From: a virus
DNA length: 51,692 nucleotides
Strand: one strand, 5' to 3'
IMG/VR virus record: IMGVR_UViG_3300005529_001122
Span: 1 to 51,692 of that record
The notes under the pieces are model-generated. The model searched no databases. It saw only the letters and a program-made list of their open reading frames with translations, and had not been told where the DNA came from. Positions 25,673 through 33,370 of the stretch are shown here, one piece after another (the stretch's first letter is position 1; each line of letters opens with the position of its first letter). The position numbers and the translations under genes are program-made.

Positions 25673-26062
25673 TCAGGCGGTGTCGCGGGGAATGACACCG
25701 GCGGTGGCGAGCTGGGCGTGTTTTGCGGTCTTCTCGGCTGGCTGGTCGACGGAAGCATCGAACACGAGCGCTGCCTTGGATACGATCGCGGGGCCGCGCG
25801 CGACCACGAGGCCGATCTTGTCGGCGGCCGTGGCATCGACTGCTTCGATCAGGACCGCTACTGCGGTCTCGGCGCCCTCGTCACCGACCACCTGGGCAGC
25901 CGGCGAGAGCCGGTATTTGCCGGACGCCGTGATCTTGCCTAGCACGGAGCCGAGCGCGTAGCTCGTGCCGGACTTCAGCGTCACGGTCTCGCGGCTGTAA
26001 TTGCCGTTGAGCTCATACTTGAGCAGGTCGCCGAGGGTCGGCGCCATCGTCAGAGTGGTCAT
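25673..26062 (-). CDS. Head decoration protein (lambda gpD-like)
   Basis: A 129-residue protein with the gpD layout: a polar N-terminus (LGDLLKYELNGNYSRETVTLKSG), the beta turn YALGSVLGKI, and a C-terminal part including VAVLIEAVDATAADK and VVARGPAIV. Such trimeric proteins bind the capsid surface and stabilise the expanded shell. It lies between protease/scaffold and capsid genes as in lambda. The 88-base gap to the capsid gene and 22-base gap from the protease gene contain only ribosome-binding sites. Confidence 0.82.
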   Translation of the reverse strand: MTTLTMAPTLGDLLKYELNGNYSRETVTLKSGTSYALGSVLGKITASGKYRLSPAAQVVGDEGAETAVAVLIEAVDATAADKIGLVVARGPAIVSKAALVFDASVDQPAEKTAKHAQLATAGVIPRDTA

Positions 26063-26084
26063 GTGTTGTGCTCCTCAAAATTGA

Positions 26085-26483
26085 TCAGGCGCGAGCTGCC
26101 GCAGCCCGTTGCTTGGCGCGTCGCACGATCGGGCTATCGCCGGTGCTTGGGGTTGACGGCGCTGCGGCGATGACGCTCGACGCCTCGGTGCGCGCCGCGA
26201 GCGTATCGAGCACGGATCGGCGCAGCGCGTCCGGCGCGATGCCCTTCTTCAGCGCGTCGGCAGCATCGACCGTGACGCCCAACCGGGCGGCTTGCGCCGC
26301 AATGGCCGCAACTTCGGCAAACTCCGCCCGCAGCTTCTCGGCGGTCCCGGCCTCGGGCGTCCGCTCCGGAGCGCCTGGTACAGGTGCGGGATCGGGCGCC
26401 GCATTCGTCGGTGCCGGCGGAGAGTCGGCCGGCTGCGGCTCCCTCGGCTGATCCTGGACTTGTTCGGTGTCGTTCGTCGCCAT
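26085..26483 (-). CDS. Nested scaffold protein (Nu3-like), internal start
   Basis: In the same frame as the protease, ATG 26483 (codon 296) is preceded by GAGGAG with a 7-base spacer, far stronger than expected inside a gene. The 132-residue product (MATNDTEQ start) is Pro/Ala-rich then helical, like lambda Nu3, which is made from inside gene C. It would line the inside of the prohead shell. A strong internal ribosome site plus lambda precedent make translation likely. Confidence 0.62.
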   Translation of the reverse strand: MATNDTEQVQDQPREPQPADSPPAPTNAAPDPAPVPGAPERTPEAGTAEKLRAEFAEVAAIAAQAARLGVTVDAADALKKGIAPDALRRSVLDTLAARTEASSVIAAAPSTPSTGDSPIVRRAKQRAAAARA

Positions 26484-27368
26484 GGACGGGCTCCTCTTGG
26501 GTGTCGGGTTGATAAGTGCGCGCGTGGACGCCGTGCGGTCGAGTTCAGCGGCCATTTCGGCGATGGCGAGGTCGAGCGTGCCGAGGCGGTCAGCCAATCC
26601 GGCGCGGATCGCAAGCGCGCCGCGATAGATTGCGGCGTTCGTGCCGCGCACGGCTTCGTTGGTCAGCCCGCGATTGGCAGCGACCAGCCCGCAAAACTCT
26701 GAGTAGAGGCGGTCGACGTCGGCCTGGATCGTCGCGCGGGCGCGTTCCGAAAGCGGCTCGTGCGCATTGGCATCGACCTTGCGCTCCCCGGCGAAGACGA
26801 AGGTCCAGGCGAGGCCTGCTTTCGCATCCGCCCCGCTCTCGTCAACGTGGACCGCGACCACGCCGATCGACCCGACCTCGCCGGTCCGCGTCACGTAGAG
26901 CCGATCGGCGGTGCTCGCGATGGCGTAAGCCGCGGACAGTGCGCTCTCGTTGGCGGCCGCCCAAAGCGGCTTTGTGCTCGCGCTCCTGATGGCCCTAATC
27001 TGTTCGATCAGATCGAACAGCCCGCCGACTTCGCCACCGGGTGAGTCAACATCGAGAATGACGCCACGCACGGTCGGGTCATCCATCGCAGACGCGAGCG
27101 CGTCGCTGATCTCTCCGTAAGACTGCAGACCGCTTGCGGCGTCGAGATAGCCGGAGCGGCTCACCAGCGTGCCGATCACCGAAACGACTGCGATCCGTTC
27201 GACCGTGATCGAAATCGGCGGTGCCGGATCGGGTTCAGGATCGATTGGTTCGGCGACAGCCCCGCTGAGACGCGGGGCCAGGACGCCGAGGATCACCTCG
27301 AGCTTGGCGCGCGCGATCATCAAGGGGGTCCCGAACACCCGAGAAGCGATATGAGGCAGATTGCGCAT
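26085..27368 (-). CDS. S49-family prohead protease with C-terminal scaffold
   Basis: The 427-residue product has the SppA/S49 fold: GVILDVDSPGGEVGG at residues 102-116, nucleophile Ser145 in ESALSAAYAIAS and probable general base Lys197 in GERKVDANAHEP. The lambda equivalent is gpC, which is processed during capsid maturation. After about residue 290 the chain becomes Pro/Ala-rich and helical, the scaffold part, with its own internal start at 26483. ATG 27368 overlaps the end of a MerR-like gene upstream; an alternative internal Met is 16 codons on. It probably cleaves itself and the scaffold during prohead assembly. Confidence 0.84.
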   Translation of the reverse strand: MRNLPHIASRVFGTPLMIARAKLEVILGVLAPRLSGAVAEPIDPEPDPAPPISITVERIAVVSVIGTLVSRSGYLDAASGLQSYGEISDALASAMDDPTVRGVILDVDSPGGEVGGLFDLIEQIRAIRSASTKPLWAAANESALSAAYAIASTADRLYVTRTGEVGSIGVVAVHVDESGADAKAGLAWTFVFAGERKVDANAHEPLSERARATIQADVDRLYSEFCGLVAANRGLTNEAVRGTNAAIYRGALAIRAGLADRLGTLDLAIAEMAAELDRTASTRALINPTPKRSPSMATNDTEQVQDQPREPQPADSPPAPTNAAPDPAPVPGAPERTPEAGTAEKLRAEFAEVAAIAAQAARLGVTVDAADALKKGIAPDALRRSVLDTLAARTEASSVIAAAPSTPSTGDSPIVRRAKQRAAAARA

Positions 27369-27375
27369 AATGGAT

Positions 27376-27711
27376 TCAGAGCAGAGCCGTGCGGACACGG
27401 TCGGTGACCGCTGCGAGGTTGAGCCGGATTTCCGTATTTGCGCGGCGGGCAATAACAGTCTGACGGCCCGCGGTTTCCATCGGGGAGGTCCCCAGAAGCT
27501 CGACCGCGCTCGATACGGAGAGCCCGGCGGCGTCGAGCTCCACGATCGCGGCAAGATGCACGATGTCTCTTAGCGTGTACTCCCGGGCGCGCCCGGACTG
27601 CGTGTCACGCAGCGGCACGAACTGCCCACGCTCGATCCATTGGTGCAGGCAGGCGGCCGTAATGCCAGCCGCGGCGCATGCTTCGTGGATTGTAAAGGTG
27701 CGTTCGGTCAC
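27376..27711 (-). CDS. MerR-like HTH protein between portal and protease
   Basis: The 111-residue product begins with a MerR-type winged helix (TIHEACAAAGITAACLHQWIERG, then a wing near RDTQSGRAREYTL). It continues with a helix (DIVHLAAIVELDAAGLSVSSAVELL). It is short for a MerR regulator and lacks an effector domain. Genes of this kind occur at the same place in related prophages, but a structural or late-regulatory function is unproven. It overlaps the portal stop region by four bases and the S49 start, so it is translated with them. Confidence 0.72.
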   Translation of the reverse strand: MTERTFTIHEACAAAGITAACLHQWIERGQFVPLRDTQSGRAREYTLRDIVHLAAIVELDAAGLSVSSAVELLGTSPMETAGRQTVIARRANTEIRLNLAAVTDRVRTALL

Positions 27712-29171
27712 GGCTGAGAATTCTCCTGCGGGAACTGGTCCGTAGTTGGAACGGACGTGTTCATGGTGCTGGCGCTAAACACGAGCCCAAGGTTCTTTTC
27801 CCGCGCCTTGTCCGCTGCGATTTCGGTGTCCACCTGCTCGGCGTCGTAGCCGCGCTCAGCGAGCGCTTGCGTGCGGCTCTTGAGGCCTGCATCGATCTGC
27901 TCGATCTCGGCGCGGGCATCCTTCAGCGGGTCGACCCAGTCCCACTTCGGCGGCAGCCATCCGCAGGCGAGATACTCGCGCCGGCGTTGGTCGTAGGCCG
28001 CAAGATCAAGCGCGCCTGAAAGCACCGCGGTGTCCATCCAGCGCGCCCACACCTGGCGGCAGAGCTGCCAGACGATCACGGCATGCTGGTAGGCGTCGAT
28101 GCGGCGGCGGAATTCAAGCAGCGCCAGGCGCGAGTTCGAATAGTTCGCCTTGAGCATGTCATTCGACAGGTAGGCGTAGGGCACGCCGAGGGCCGCTGAC
28201 ACCTGCAACAGCGTGCGGTACTGGAACGGCTCATAGGTCTGGCCCGAATCCGCCGGCGTCGAGGTTTGCACTTCCTCGCCAGGCTCCAGCATCGTGATCT
28301 GGCCGGGCTGCAGGTCGATGGTGCGCTCGTCGTTCTCGTCGCGTCCTTCGGCAGCATCGAGCGGTTCGGCCGGCGCCGGCGTCGTGATGAAGAGGGCGTG
28401 CATCGCCGCGACCTTCTTCCGGTCGAGCTCGGCATCGTCGTACTGGTCGAGCAGGAACAGCTTCACGATTCCGGAGGCGAAACGGGAAACTCCGCGCAAC
28501 TGCCCGGCATCGACCGGGTCGATGACGTGCACGATCTCGAACGCAGGCACCCGAACAATGTCGCCCGCCAGACCTGGATCGGTGAAGTCACCCGGGTGCC
28601 GCCGCAGGAAGTGGTAGGCAACGCGCCGGCCGATCGCGTCGAATTCGATGCCCTGGCGGATCACATTGCCGCCGGGCATGACTTCGTTGCGGTTGAGCGG
28701 CAGCATCTCCGACGGGAGCATCTGCAGCTGCAGCGGCACTGTGAGCTCGTCTTGCGCGCGGCGCGGTCGGAACCGAAAGAACACTTCGCCCGCGATGAAG
28801 ACCTCACGCGCCGCCCGGCGCTGCAGGCCATAGAAGTCCGTAAACCCTTCGGCGTCCGCTTCGTCGGTCCAGTCCAGCCAGAGCTTTTGCACCTGGGCCT
28901 TGAGCCTGGAATCCGAGATCATCGAGGACGGCTTGATGCCGGCACCGACGACATTGCCGGCCCAGCTCTCGATCGCGTTCGCCGCATAACCGTTGTTGCG
29001 CACGAGCCAGCGGGCGCGCGCCGTGATGTCCGGTCCGGCCGCCGCAATCAAGGTATTGAGGTGCGCCCGGCTCGGCTGGAAGCCTTTCAATCGCCGGTTC
29101 GCAAGCCCCGCCTCGAACCCGCCGATGAACGCTCCGACCCGGCGCCGGAATGCTTGCAGCGAGGCGAGCAC
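27708..29171 (-). CDS. Portal protein (lambda gpB family)
   Basis: The 487-residue protein begins at a GTG coupled to the gpW-like stop (TGAGTG). The N-terminal ARARWLVRNNGYAANAIESWAGNVVGAGIKP block is the standard start of lambda-type portals. Later pieces match too: AAREVFIAGEVFFRFRPRR, the QMLPSEMLPL loop and the conserved YLSNDMLKANYSNSRLALLEFRRR region. Twelve copies would form the DNA entry channel. The C-terminal third is charged and helical. Confidence 0.9.
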   Translation of the reverse strand: MLASLQAFRRRVGAFIGGFEAGLANRRLKGFQPSRAHLNTLIAAAGPDITARARWLVRNNGYAANAIESWAGNVVGAGIKPSSMISDSRLKAQVQKLWLDWTDEADAEGFTDFYGLQRRAAREVFIAGEVFFRFRPRRAQDELTVPLQLQMLPSEMLPLNRNEVMPGGNVIRQGIEFDAIGRRVAYHFLRRHPGDFTDPGLAGDIVRVPAFEIVHVIDPVDAGQLRGVSRFASGIVKLFLLDQYDDAELDRKKVAAMHALFITTPAPAEPLDAAEGRDENDERTIDLQPGQITMLEPGEEVQTSTPADSGQTYEPFQYRTLLQVSAALGVPYAYLSNDMLKANYSNSRLALLEFRRRIDAYQHAVIVWQLCRQVWARWMDTAVLSGALDLAAYDQRRREYLACGWLPPKWDWVDPLKDARAEIEQIDAGLKSRTQALAERGYDAEQVDTEIAADKAREKNLGLVFSASTMNTSVPTTDQFPQENSQP

Positions 29172-29384
29172 TCAAAGTCCCTTCGAAGCTGAGGTCAGAA
29201 TCCGGCGGCGGCGGCCGCCTTCCTGTGCGGCCGCAATCCGGCGTTCGAGATCGGTGATGGCAGATGCCATCTCGGCGTCGCTTGCATAAGTGACGCGCCT
29301 CCCATCGATCTCGACCGTGCGCACGCCGCGGAAACGGGCCGCGAGCAGCGCATCGCGCTGCGCCGTCATCTCTTCGAGCGTCAT
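29172..29384 (-). CDS. Head-tail joining protein gpW-like
   Basis: Seventy residues, compared with 68 for lambda gpW, encoded exactly where W lies, between terminase and portal. The protein is two helices with a basic end (ERRIAAAQEGGRRRRIL), and the YASDAEM turn between them fits the gpW fold. gpW binds beneath the portal after packaging and stabilises the full head. The stop overlaps the portal GTG start. Confidence 0.75.
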   Translation of the reverse strand: MTLEEMTAQRDALLAARFRGVRTVEIDGRRVTYASDAEMASAITDLERRIAAAQEGGRRRRILTSASKGL

Positions 29385-29388
29385 GGGT

Positions 29389-31395
29389 TCAGCTCAGATA
29401 GCTCGATCGGAACACGCGTCGGGCGCGGCGCGGGGACCGGCGTCGGAGCACGCCGGCAACACTGTCGGCCGGCACGTCAGCCAGCTCATCGCTTCGTACC
29501 TCTTCGGCGAGACCGACTTGCTGCTCGAGGTCACGCCACATCGCTTCGGTCCAACGGTCGGCGCCGGCAATCCAGGCCGCGGCGCGCGCATAGACCCGGC
29601 AATCAAGCGCTTCGTTTCGCTCGCGCAGCTTCTGCCATTCGAGCCGGCTGAAGCCGCGCTTGGTCTTCACCGTGACGAGCTGCTCGGCGACGAGCTGCTT
29701 CACCCACTCCGCTTCGGCGCCGCGCGGCAGGTGGACATAGCCCACCGGATACCGGGCGCCGGCGGCAATCTCTTCGTCGGTCGGAGTTGACAAGCGCAGG
29801 AAGCGGTAGGTCTCGCTCTTGAAGGTCGCGACCGCGATCGTCCACAGCCGTGCGCCGCGACGCAGCTTCTTGCCACCTTCGGTGACATCGACGTGCGTCG
29901 GGCCCGCAACGGGTGCTGCTCGATTGAACCCCTCGACACCTTTGATGGGCGCGACCTGCGCGTGGCCGACCTTGCGAGCCCAGGCATAGACGGCGGGCGC
30001 CTCGTAGCCGGTGTCGATCGCGAGCTTCGCGATACCGATCCGCGTACCGTGCGCATGCAACCAGGTCCGATCGAGGACGAGGCCGAGCTCCTCCCAGGTC
30101 TCGGCTTGCTCGGGTCCGCCTTCGACCACGATGTGGTCGACGAGCCAGCTTTCGAGACCTCTGCCCCAGGCCCAGACGTCGACCTCGATGCGGTCCTTCT
30201 GGACGTCGGCGCCCGCCGTCAGGAACAGGCCGCCCTTCGGCACCGTGCCGATCTGCCAGGTTTCGCGGCGCTCATAGAGCCGTTGCCAGTCCGGCACCTC
30301 GCCGGTCTCGATCCACGTCTCGCCGAGCACGCTGTTCTTGAAGCTGCGCTTGGCCTCGTCGGTGGTCGCTGCTTCCCAGAGCCGCGCGATGTTCTCCCAG
30401 GAGAACCAACCGACGGGCGAGTACAACGCCGAGATGTGAAAACCAATGGTGCCCGGGTCCTGCGATTCCGCAGTTGCGCGCCACTCGCCGGCCTCGAGCA
30501 TGGCCGTCTTGTGATGCTCCTCGATCCGGCCGTCGCAGAACGCACATAGATAATGTGCGGAACCGGGTTCTCCTTTTTCCCACCGCAGCCGCTCAAACTT
30601 GAGCCACTGCATCTCCCCGCAATGCGGGCATGGCACGAAGTAGCGGCGCTGATCCGAGGCTTCGTATTCGCGCTCGATGCGCGATAGGCCATGGATCGTC
30701 GGCGTCGATCCGAGCAGAACCTTCGAGCGCCAGGAGAAAGTGCGCGTGCGCGCCTCGGCGAGGGCAACAGGGTCGCCTTCCTCGTCGGCCGAGGGCGGAT
30801 AGGCGTCGACCTCGTCGAGGAAGAGGTAGCGCGCCGGCATCGAGCGCAGGCCGACCGCGCTGTTCGCGCCGGTGATGACCAGCAGGCCTGCCGGAAACTC
30901 CTTCGAGAGCACCGTGTTGCCGGCGTCGCGCGAGCGCGCGGGCTTCACCCGCTCGCGGAGCGCCCGGCTCTCGCTGACCAGCGGATCGATGCGCTGGCGA
31001 GAGAACCGCTTGGCAAGTTCGACGGTCGGCTGCACCGCGAGCATCGGCCCGGGCGCATGATGGATGACGTACCCGATCCAGTTGTTGCCGCCTTCCGTGA
31101 AGCCGATCTGGGCCGACTTCATGACGACGACACGGCGCGCTGGATGCGTCGGCGACAGCGCATCGACAATCGCCCGTATGTAGGGCGTGCGGTCGGTGCG
31201 GTATCGGCCGGGCTCGGCCGAAGCGCGCGGGCTCAGCAGCCGATGGCGATCGGCCCATTCCGAGACCGTCAGCGACGGATCGGGCATCAGCCCGTCACGC
31301 CAAGCCTGGCCTAGTTCTTCCGCGCCATCGAATGCGAACAGTTCATCGGAACTCGGGCCGGAAGTCGGCGAGTTCGCCAAGGTGAGCGCGGACAT
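29389..31395 (-). CDS. Large terminase subunit (lambda gpA family)
   Basis: ATG 31395 gives 668 residues, near lambda gpA (641). The ATPase part has RRVVVMKSAQIGFTEGG as the Walker A region and YLFLDEVDAYPPSADEEGDP as the DE-box. The CPHCGEMQWLKFE and CAFCDGRIE segments form a zinc-finger pair seen in this family. The C-terminal half includes AGADVQKDRIEVDVWAWG, a nuclease strand-loop. Together with the small subunit it packages DNA from a cos or cohesive site. A longer start (31449) exists but its residues are out of family. Confidence 0.9.
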   Translation of the reverse strand: MSALTLANSPTSGPSSDELFAFDGAEELGQAWRDGLMPDPSLTVSEWADRHRLLSPRASAEPGRYRTDRTPYIRAIVDALSPTHPARRVVVMKSAQIGFTEGGNNWIGYVIHHAPGPMLAVQPTVELAKRFSRQRIDPLVSESRALRERVKPARSRDAGNTVLSKEFPAGLLVITGANSAVGLRSMPARYLFLDEVDAYPPSADEEGDPVALAEARTRTFSWRSKVLLGSTPTIHGLSRIEREYEASDQRRYFVPCPHCGEMQWLKFERLRWEKGEPGSAHYLCAFCDGRIEEHHKTAMLEAGEWRATAESQDPGTIGFHISALYSPVGWFSWENIARLWEAATTDEAKRSFKNSVLGETWIETGEVPDWQRLYERRETWQIGTVPKGGLFLTAGADVQKDRIEVDVWAWGRGLESWLVDHIVVEGGPEQAETWEELGLVLDRTWLHAHGTRIGIAKLAIDTGYEAPAVYAWARKVGHAQVAPIKGVEGFNRAAPVAGPTHVDVTEGGKKLRRGARLWTIAVATFKSETYRFLRLSTPTDEEIAAGARYPVGYVHLPRGAEAEWVKQLVAEQLVTVKTKRGFSRLEWQKLRERNEALDCRVYARAAAWIAGADRWTEAMWRDLEQQVGLAEEVRSDELADVPADSVAGVLRRRSPRRARRVFRSSYLS

Positions 31396-31900
31396 GCCCT
31401 TCCACGATTTTCTGCACCGCGTGTGCTTCCACGCCGAGCTCGGCTGCAATCAAGGCTGAAACCCTTGCGGGCCAGTTCAGCCAGGAATCCCGCTCCTCGC
31501 GCGCGAGCCGGAACACAAACGCGGTCGCGCGGGCGCGATCGACAAGCTCGCCCTTCATGCGCTGCAGGCGCAGCCGCGCGAGATGAGCCTTTGCGATTTC
31601 GTGCGCGGTGCGGGCCTGGACAAAGGTGACATTGCCGCCCGCAGGCAGGCCCTGCTCCTTCAGCGTCTCCCGCACGGAGCCGAGTGCCGCCTCGCCAACG
31701 GGTCGGAGCTTCTCCGCGGAAGTCTTCGTTTTTGTCTTCGCGCGTCCGGGATCGGTAGAGCGTTCCCACGACGCGTCTGCTTTCGCGGGATCAATGGTGC
31801 CGTCCGGCTCGACCGGGACCCGACCCTGCTTAATCGCGCGCAGCACCGCAACATGGCTTACGCCACGCCTGCGCGCATAAGCACGGATTGATAATCCCAT
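31343..31900 (-). CDS. Small terminase subunit (Nu1-like)
   Basis: A 185-residue protein whose N-terminus is a winged HTH (SIRAYARRRGVSHVAVLRAIKQGRVPVEPDGTID), as in lambda Nu1, for binding the packaging site. A long coiled coil (ARTAHEIAKAHLARLRLQRMKGELVDR) and a VEGHVRAHLGELADFR end follow. It overlaps the large subunit by 53 bases. The region directly upstream of ATG 31900 is the likely place of the packaging site. Confidence 0.84.
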   Translation of the reverse strand: MGLSIRAYARRRGVSHVAVLRAIKQGRVPVEPDGTIDPAKADASWERSTDPGRAKTKTKTSAEKLRPVGEAALGSVRETLKEQGLPAGGNVTFVQARTAHEIAKAHLARLRLQRMKGELVDRARATAFVFRLAREERDSWLNWPARVSALIAAELGVEAHAVQKIVEGHVRAHLGELADFRPEFR

Positions 31901-32001
31901 GATGGTCCTGGCGCGAACAAAGCAATCAAATGACGCGATTATCTGCTTGGCTCCGGGCCGAAGCAGCGCGTTTATGGGGTCATCGAAGGACGGAGAACGC
32001 C
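31901..32001. other. Divergent gap upstream of terS, candidate packaging-site region
   Basis: This 101-base gap separates the - strand terminase operon from a + strand gene. In phages with gpA/Nu1 terminases, the cos site lies just upstream of the small subunit, so this is where it is most likely to be. No 12-base staggered palindrome of lambda type is obvious by eye. It must also hold the + strand promoter for the following genes; GGAG lies before ATG 32002. Confidence 0.28.
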
Positions 32002-32373
32002 ATGATCAAGACCGGCAAGTTGGCCAGCAACAACGAAGCCTGGGGCTTCTGGGGCACCATTCGCCACCACGCTGACCCCGCCGAAGCCTGGCCGATTGCC
32101 ATGCAGACCATCGCGGAGGCGACAGGTTGCTCCGCAGTCGACGTGCGCGACTTCCTCGACAGCCGCCATGGCCGGCACTTCGCCGATGACGTGGCGAACG
32201 GCTTGTACAAAGGACTGCCCCTGCCACAGGCGATCGAAGCCGCCGTCGACCGCTGGATGACTTGGACAATCAATCGGCGCACTGCGCGCGAGACAGGGAT
32301 TCCGCGCGGGCTGCCCTATCTGGTCGGCTTCGTCACCGACCGCGAGATCATGGCCGAAGCGACGATGTCATGA
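32002..32373 (+). CDS. Small uncharacterised phage protein
   Basis: The 123-residue product starts at ATG 32002, with GGAG about 8 bases upstream; an in-frame ATG 24 codons earlier lacks a good site and is in the terminase gap. It has a Trp-rich start (NNEAWGFWGTIRHH), a helical middle (AWPIAMQTIAEATGCSAVDVRDFLDSRHG) and an Arg/Thr turn near TINRRTARETG. No enzyme motif is visible. It overlaps the next gene by ATGA. It is the first gene of a three-gene + strand group that runs against the surrounding operons, perhaps a moron or late regulator. Confidence 0.55.
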   Translation: MIKTGKLASNNEAWGFWGTIRHHADPAEAWPIAMQTIAEATGCSAVDVRDFLDSRHGRHFADDVANGLYKGLPLPQAIEAAVDRWMTWTINRRTARETGIPRGLPYLVGFVTDREIMAEATMS

Positions 32374-32636
32374 GCGGAAGGAGCATCGCCATTGAAGACT
32401 GGACTGGACTCACTCCCGCGGCGATTCGCGCCCGCGTCGCCGCGGCGCGCGAGCCGGCTCTGCGCAGGTTCCTCGCGAATTGCGGTGCGACGGTTCTGCC
32501 CGGCGAAACGCTCGAACAGGCGGTCAGGCGCGTGCAGCTTGTCGTGTTTGACGTGATCCGCCACGCGGCCGAGACCGCGCTCCCGAACGAGACCTTCGAG
32601 CAATCCATGAACCGCATGCTGTCGCGACGGAACTGA
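32370..32636 (+). CDS. Small helical protein coupled to the upstream gene
   Basis: An 88-residue product starting at ATG 32370 in a 4-base overlap. It is helical with a strongly charged centre (AAIRARVAAAREPALRRFLANCG) and one cysteine. The C-terminal part (QLVVFDVIRHAAETALPNETFEQSMNRMLSRRN) reads as a further helix. Family not recognised. The coupling to the previous gene implies a shared function. Confidence 0.52.
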   Translation: MSGRSIAIEDWTGLTPAAIRARVAAAREPALRRFLANCGATVLPGETLEQAVRRVQLVVFDVIRHAAETALPNETFEQSMNRMLSRRN

Positions 32637-32736
32637 TTGGCTTCCGCGTTCCGAGGCGCCGCCCCGCTCCGACACGGGGCTCGGGGTCGTAGAAGGGCTG
32701 CGATGGTCGCTGCCCAACTACCAAGGAGCCAACACC

Positions 32737-33318
32737 ATGGCCCAGCTTTCCGATTCTCAACTCGTCGTTCTCTCTGCCGCATGCCAGCGGCCCGACCGCT
32801 GTGTCTTCCCGGTCAATCCGAAGCTCAAGGGCAATGCCGCCGGGAACGTGCTCAAGAGCCTTCTGAAGAAAGACCTGATCAAGGAGGTGCGGGCCAAGCG
32901 CGACGACACCGTCTGGCGACACGACAAGAACAACGGAAAGATGACCCTGCGCGCCACTCGGGCCGCCTTCGATGCGCTCGGCATCGATCCGAAGGAGGCT
33001 GCGGCAACCGAAGACGAGACCGAAGAGACCACCACCGCCGCCGAGGCCGCCGGCGATGCCGGCAAGACCTCGACCAAGTCCAAGTCCCGCCGACGCGCCG
33101 CTCCAAAGCAAACCCGGGCCGACAGCAAGCAGGCCCAACTCATTGAGATGCTGAAGCGGCCCGACGGTGCCACGATCGAGGAGATTGTGAAGAAGTTCAA
33201 ATGGCAGGCGCACACGGTTCGCGGCGCCATCGCCGGCGCACTCAAGAAGAAGCTCGGGCTGGATGTTCAGTCCGAGAAGATCGAAGGGCGCGGCCGCGTC
33301 TATCGCATTCCGGCCTGA
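32737..33318 (+). CDS. DUF3489 winged-helix protein
   Basis: A 193-residue protein with two folded ends joined by a Thr/Lys/Ala-rich linker (about residues 90-130). The N-terminal part (LSDSQLVVLSAACQRP, then LLKKDLIKEV) is a winged helix. The C-terminal 65 residues (QLIEMLKRPDGATIEEIVKKF to GRVYRI) match the DUF3489 domain, also a winged helix. Two DNA-binding ends suggest a DNA-bridging or regulatory role. AAGGAG about 8 bases upstream supports ATG 32737. A strong terminator follows at once. DUF3489 proteins are common in alphaproteobacterial phages and plasmids, with no assigned role. Confidence 0.75.
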   Translation: MAQLSDSQLVVLSAACQRPDRCVFPVNPKLKGNAAGNVLKSLLKKDLIKEVRAKRDDTVWRHDKNNGKMTLRATRAAFDALGIDPKEAAATEDETEETTTAAEAAGDAGKTSTKSKSRRRAAPKQTRADSKQAQLIEMLKRPDGATIEEIVKKFKWQAHTVRGAIAGALKKKLGLDVQSEKIEGRGRVYRIPA

Positions 33319-33332
33319 CTCGCATTCAATTA

Positions 33333-33365
33333 AGCGCCGCCGGCTTCACGGCCGGCGGCGCTTTT
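33333..33365. terminator. Rho-independent terminator between DUF3489 and methyltransferase genes
   Basis: A perfect 12-base GC stem, AGCGCCGCCGGC at 33333-33344 pairing with GCCGGCGGCGCT at 33351-33362, has a 6-base loop and is followed by TTTT. It lies between two convergent genes and can serve as the DUF3489 end; the reverse strand has few T bases, so it is weaker for the methyltransferase. Confidence 0.85.
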
Positions 33366-33370
33366 GTCGT

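Noticed and set aside
6981-31900. A complete domesticated gene transfer agent
   Set aside because: Only the tail tip is GTA-type. Terminase, capsid, decoration and scaffold genes are lambda-like, and an active-looking replication and immunity region is attached.
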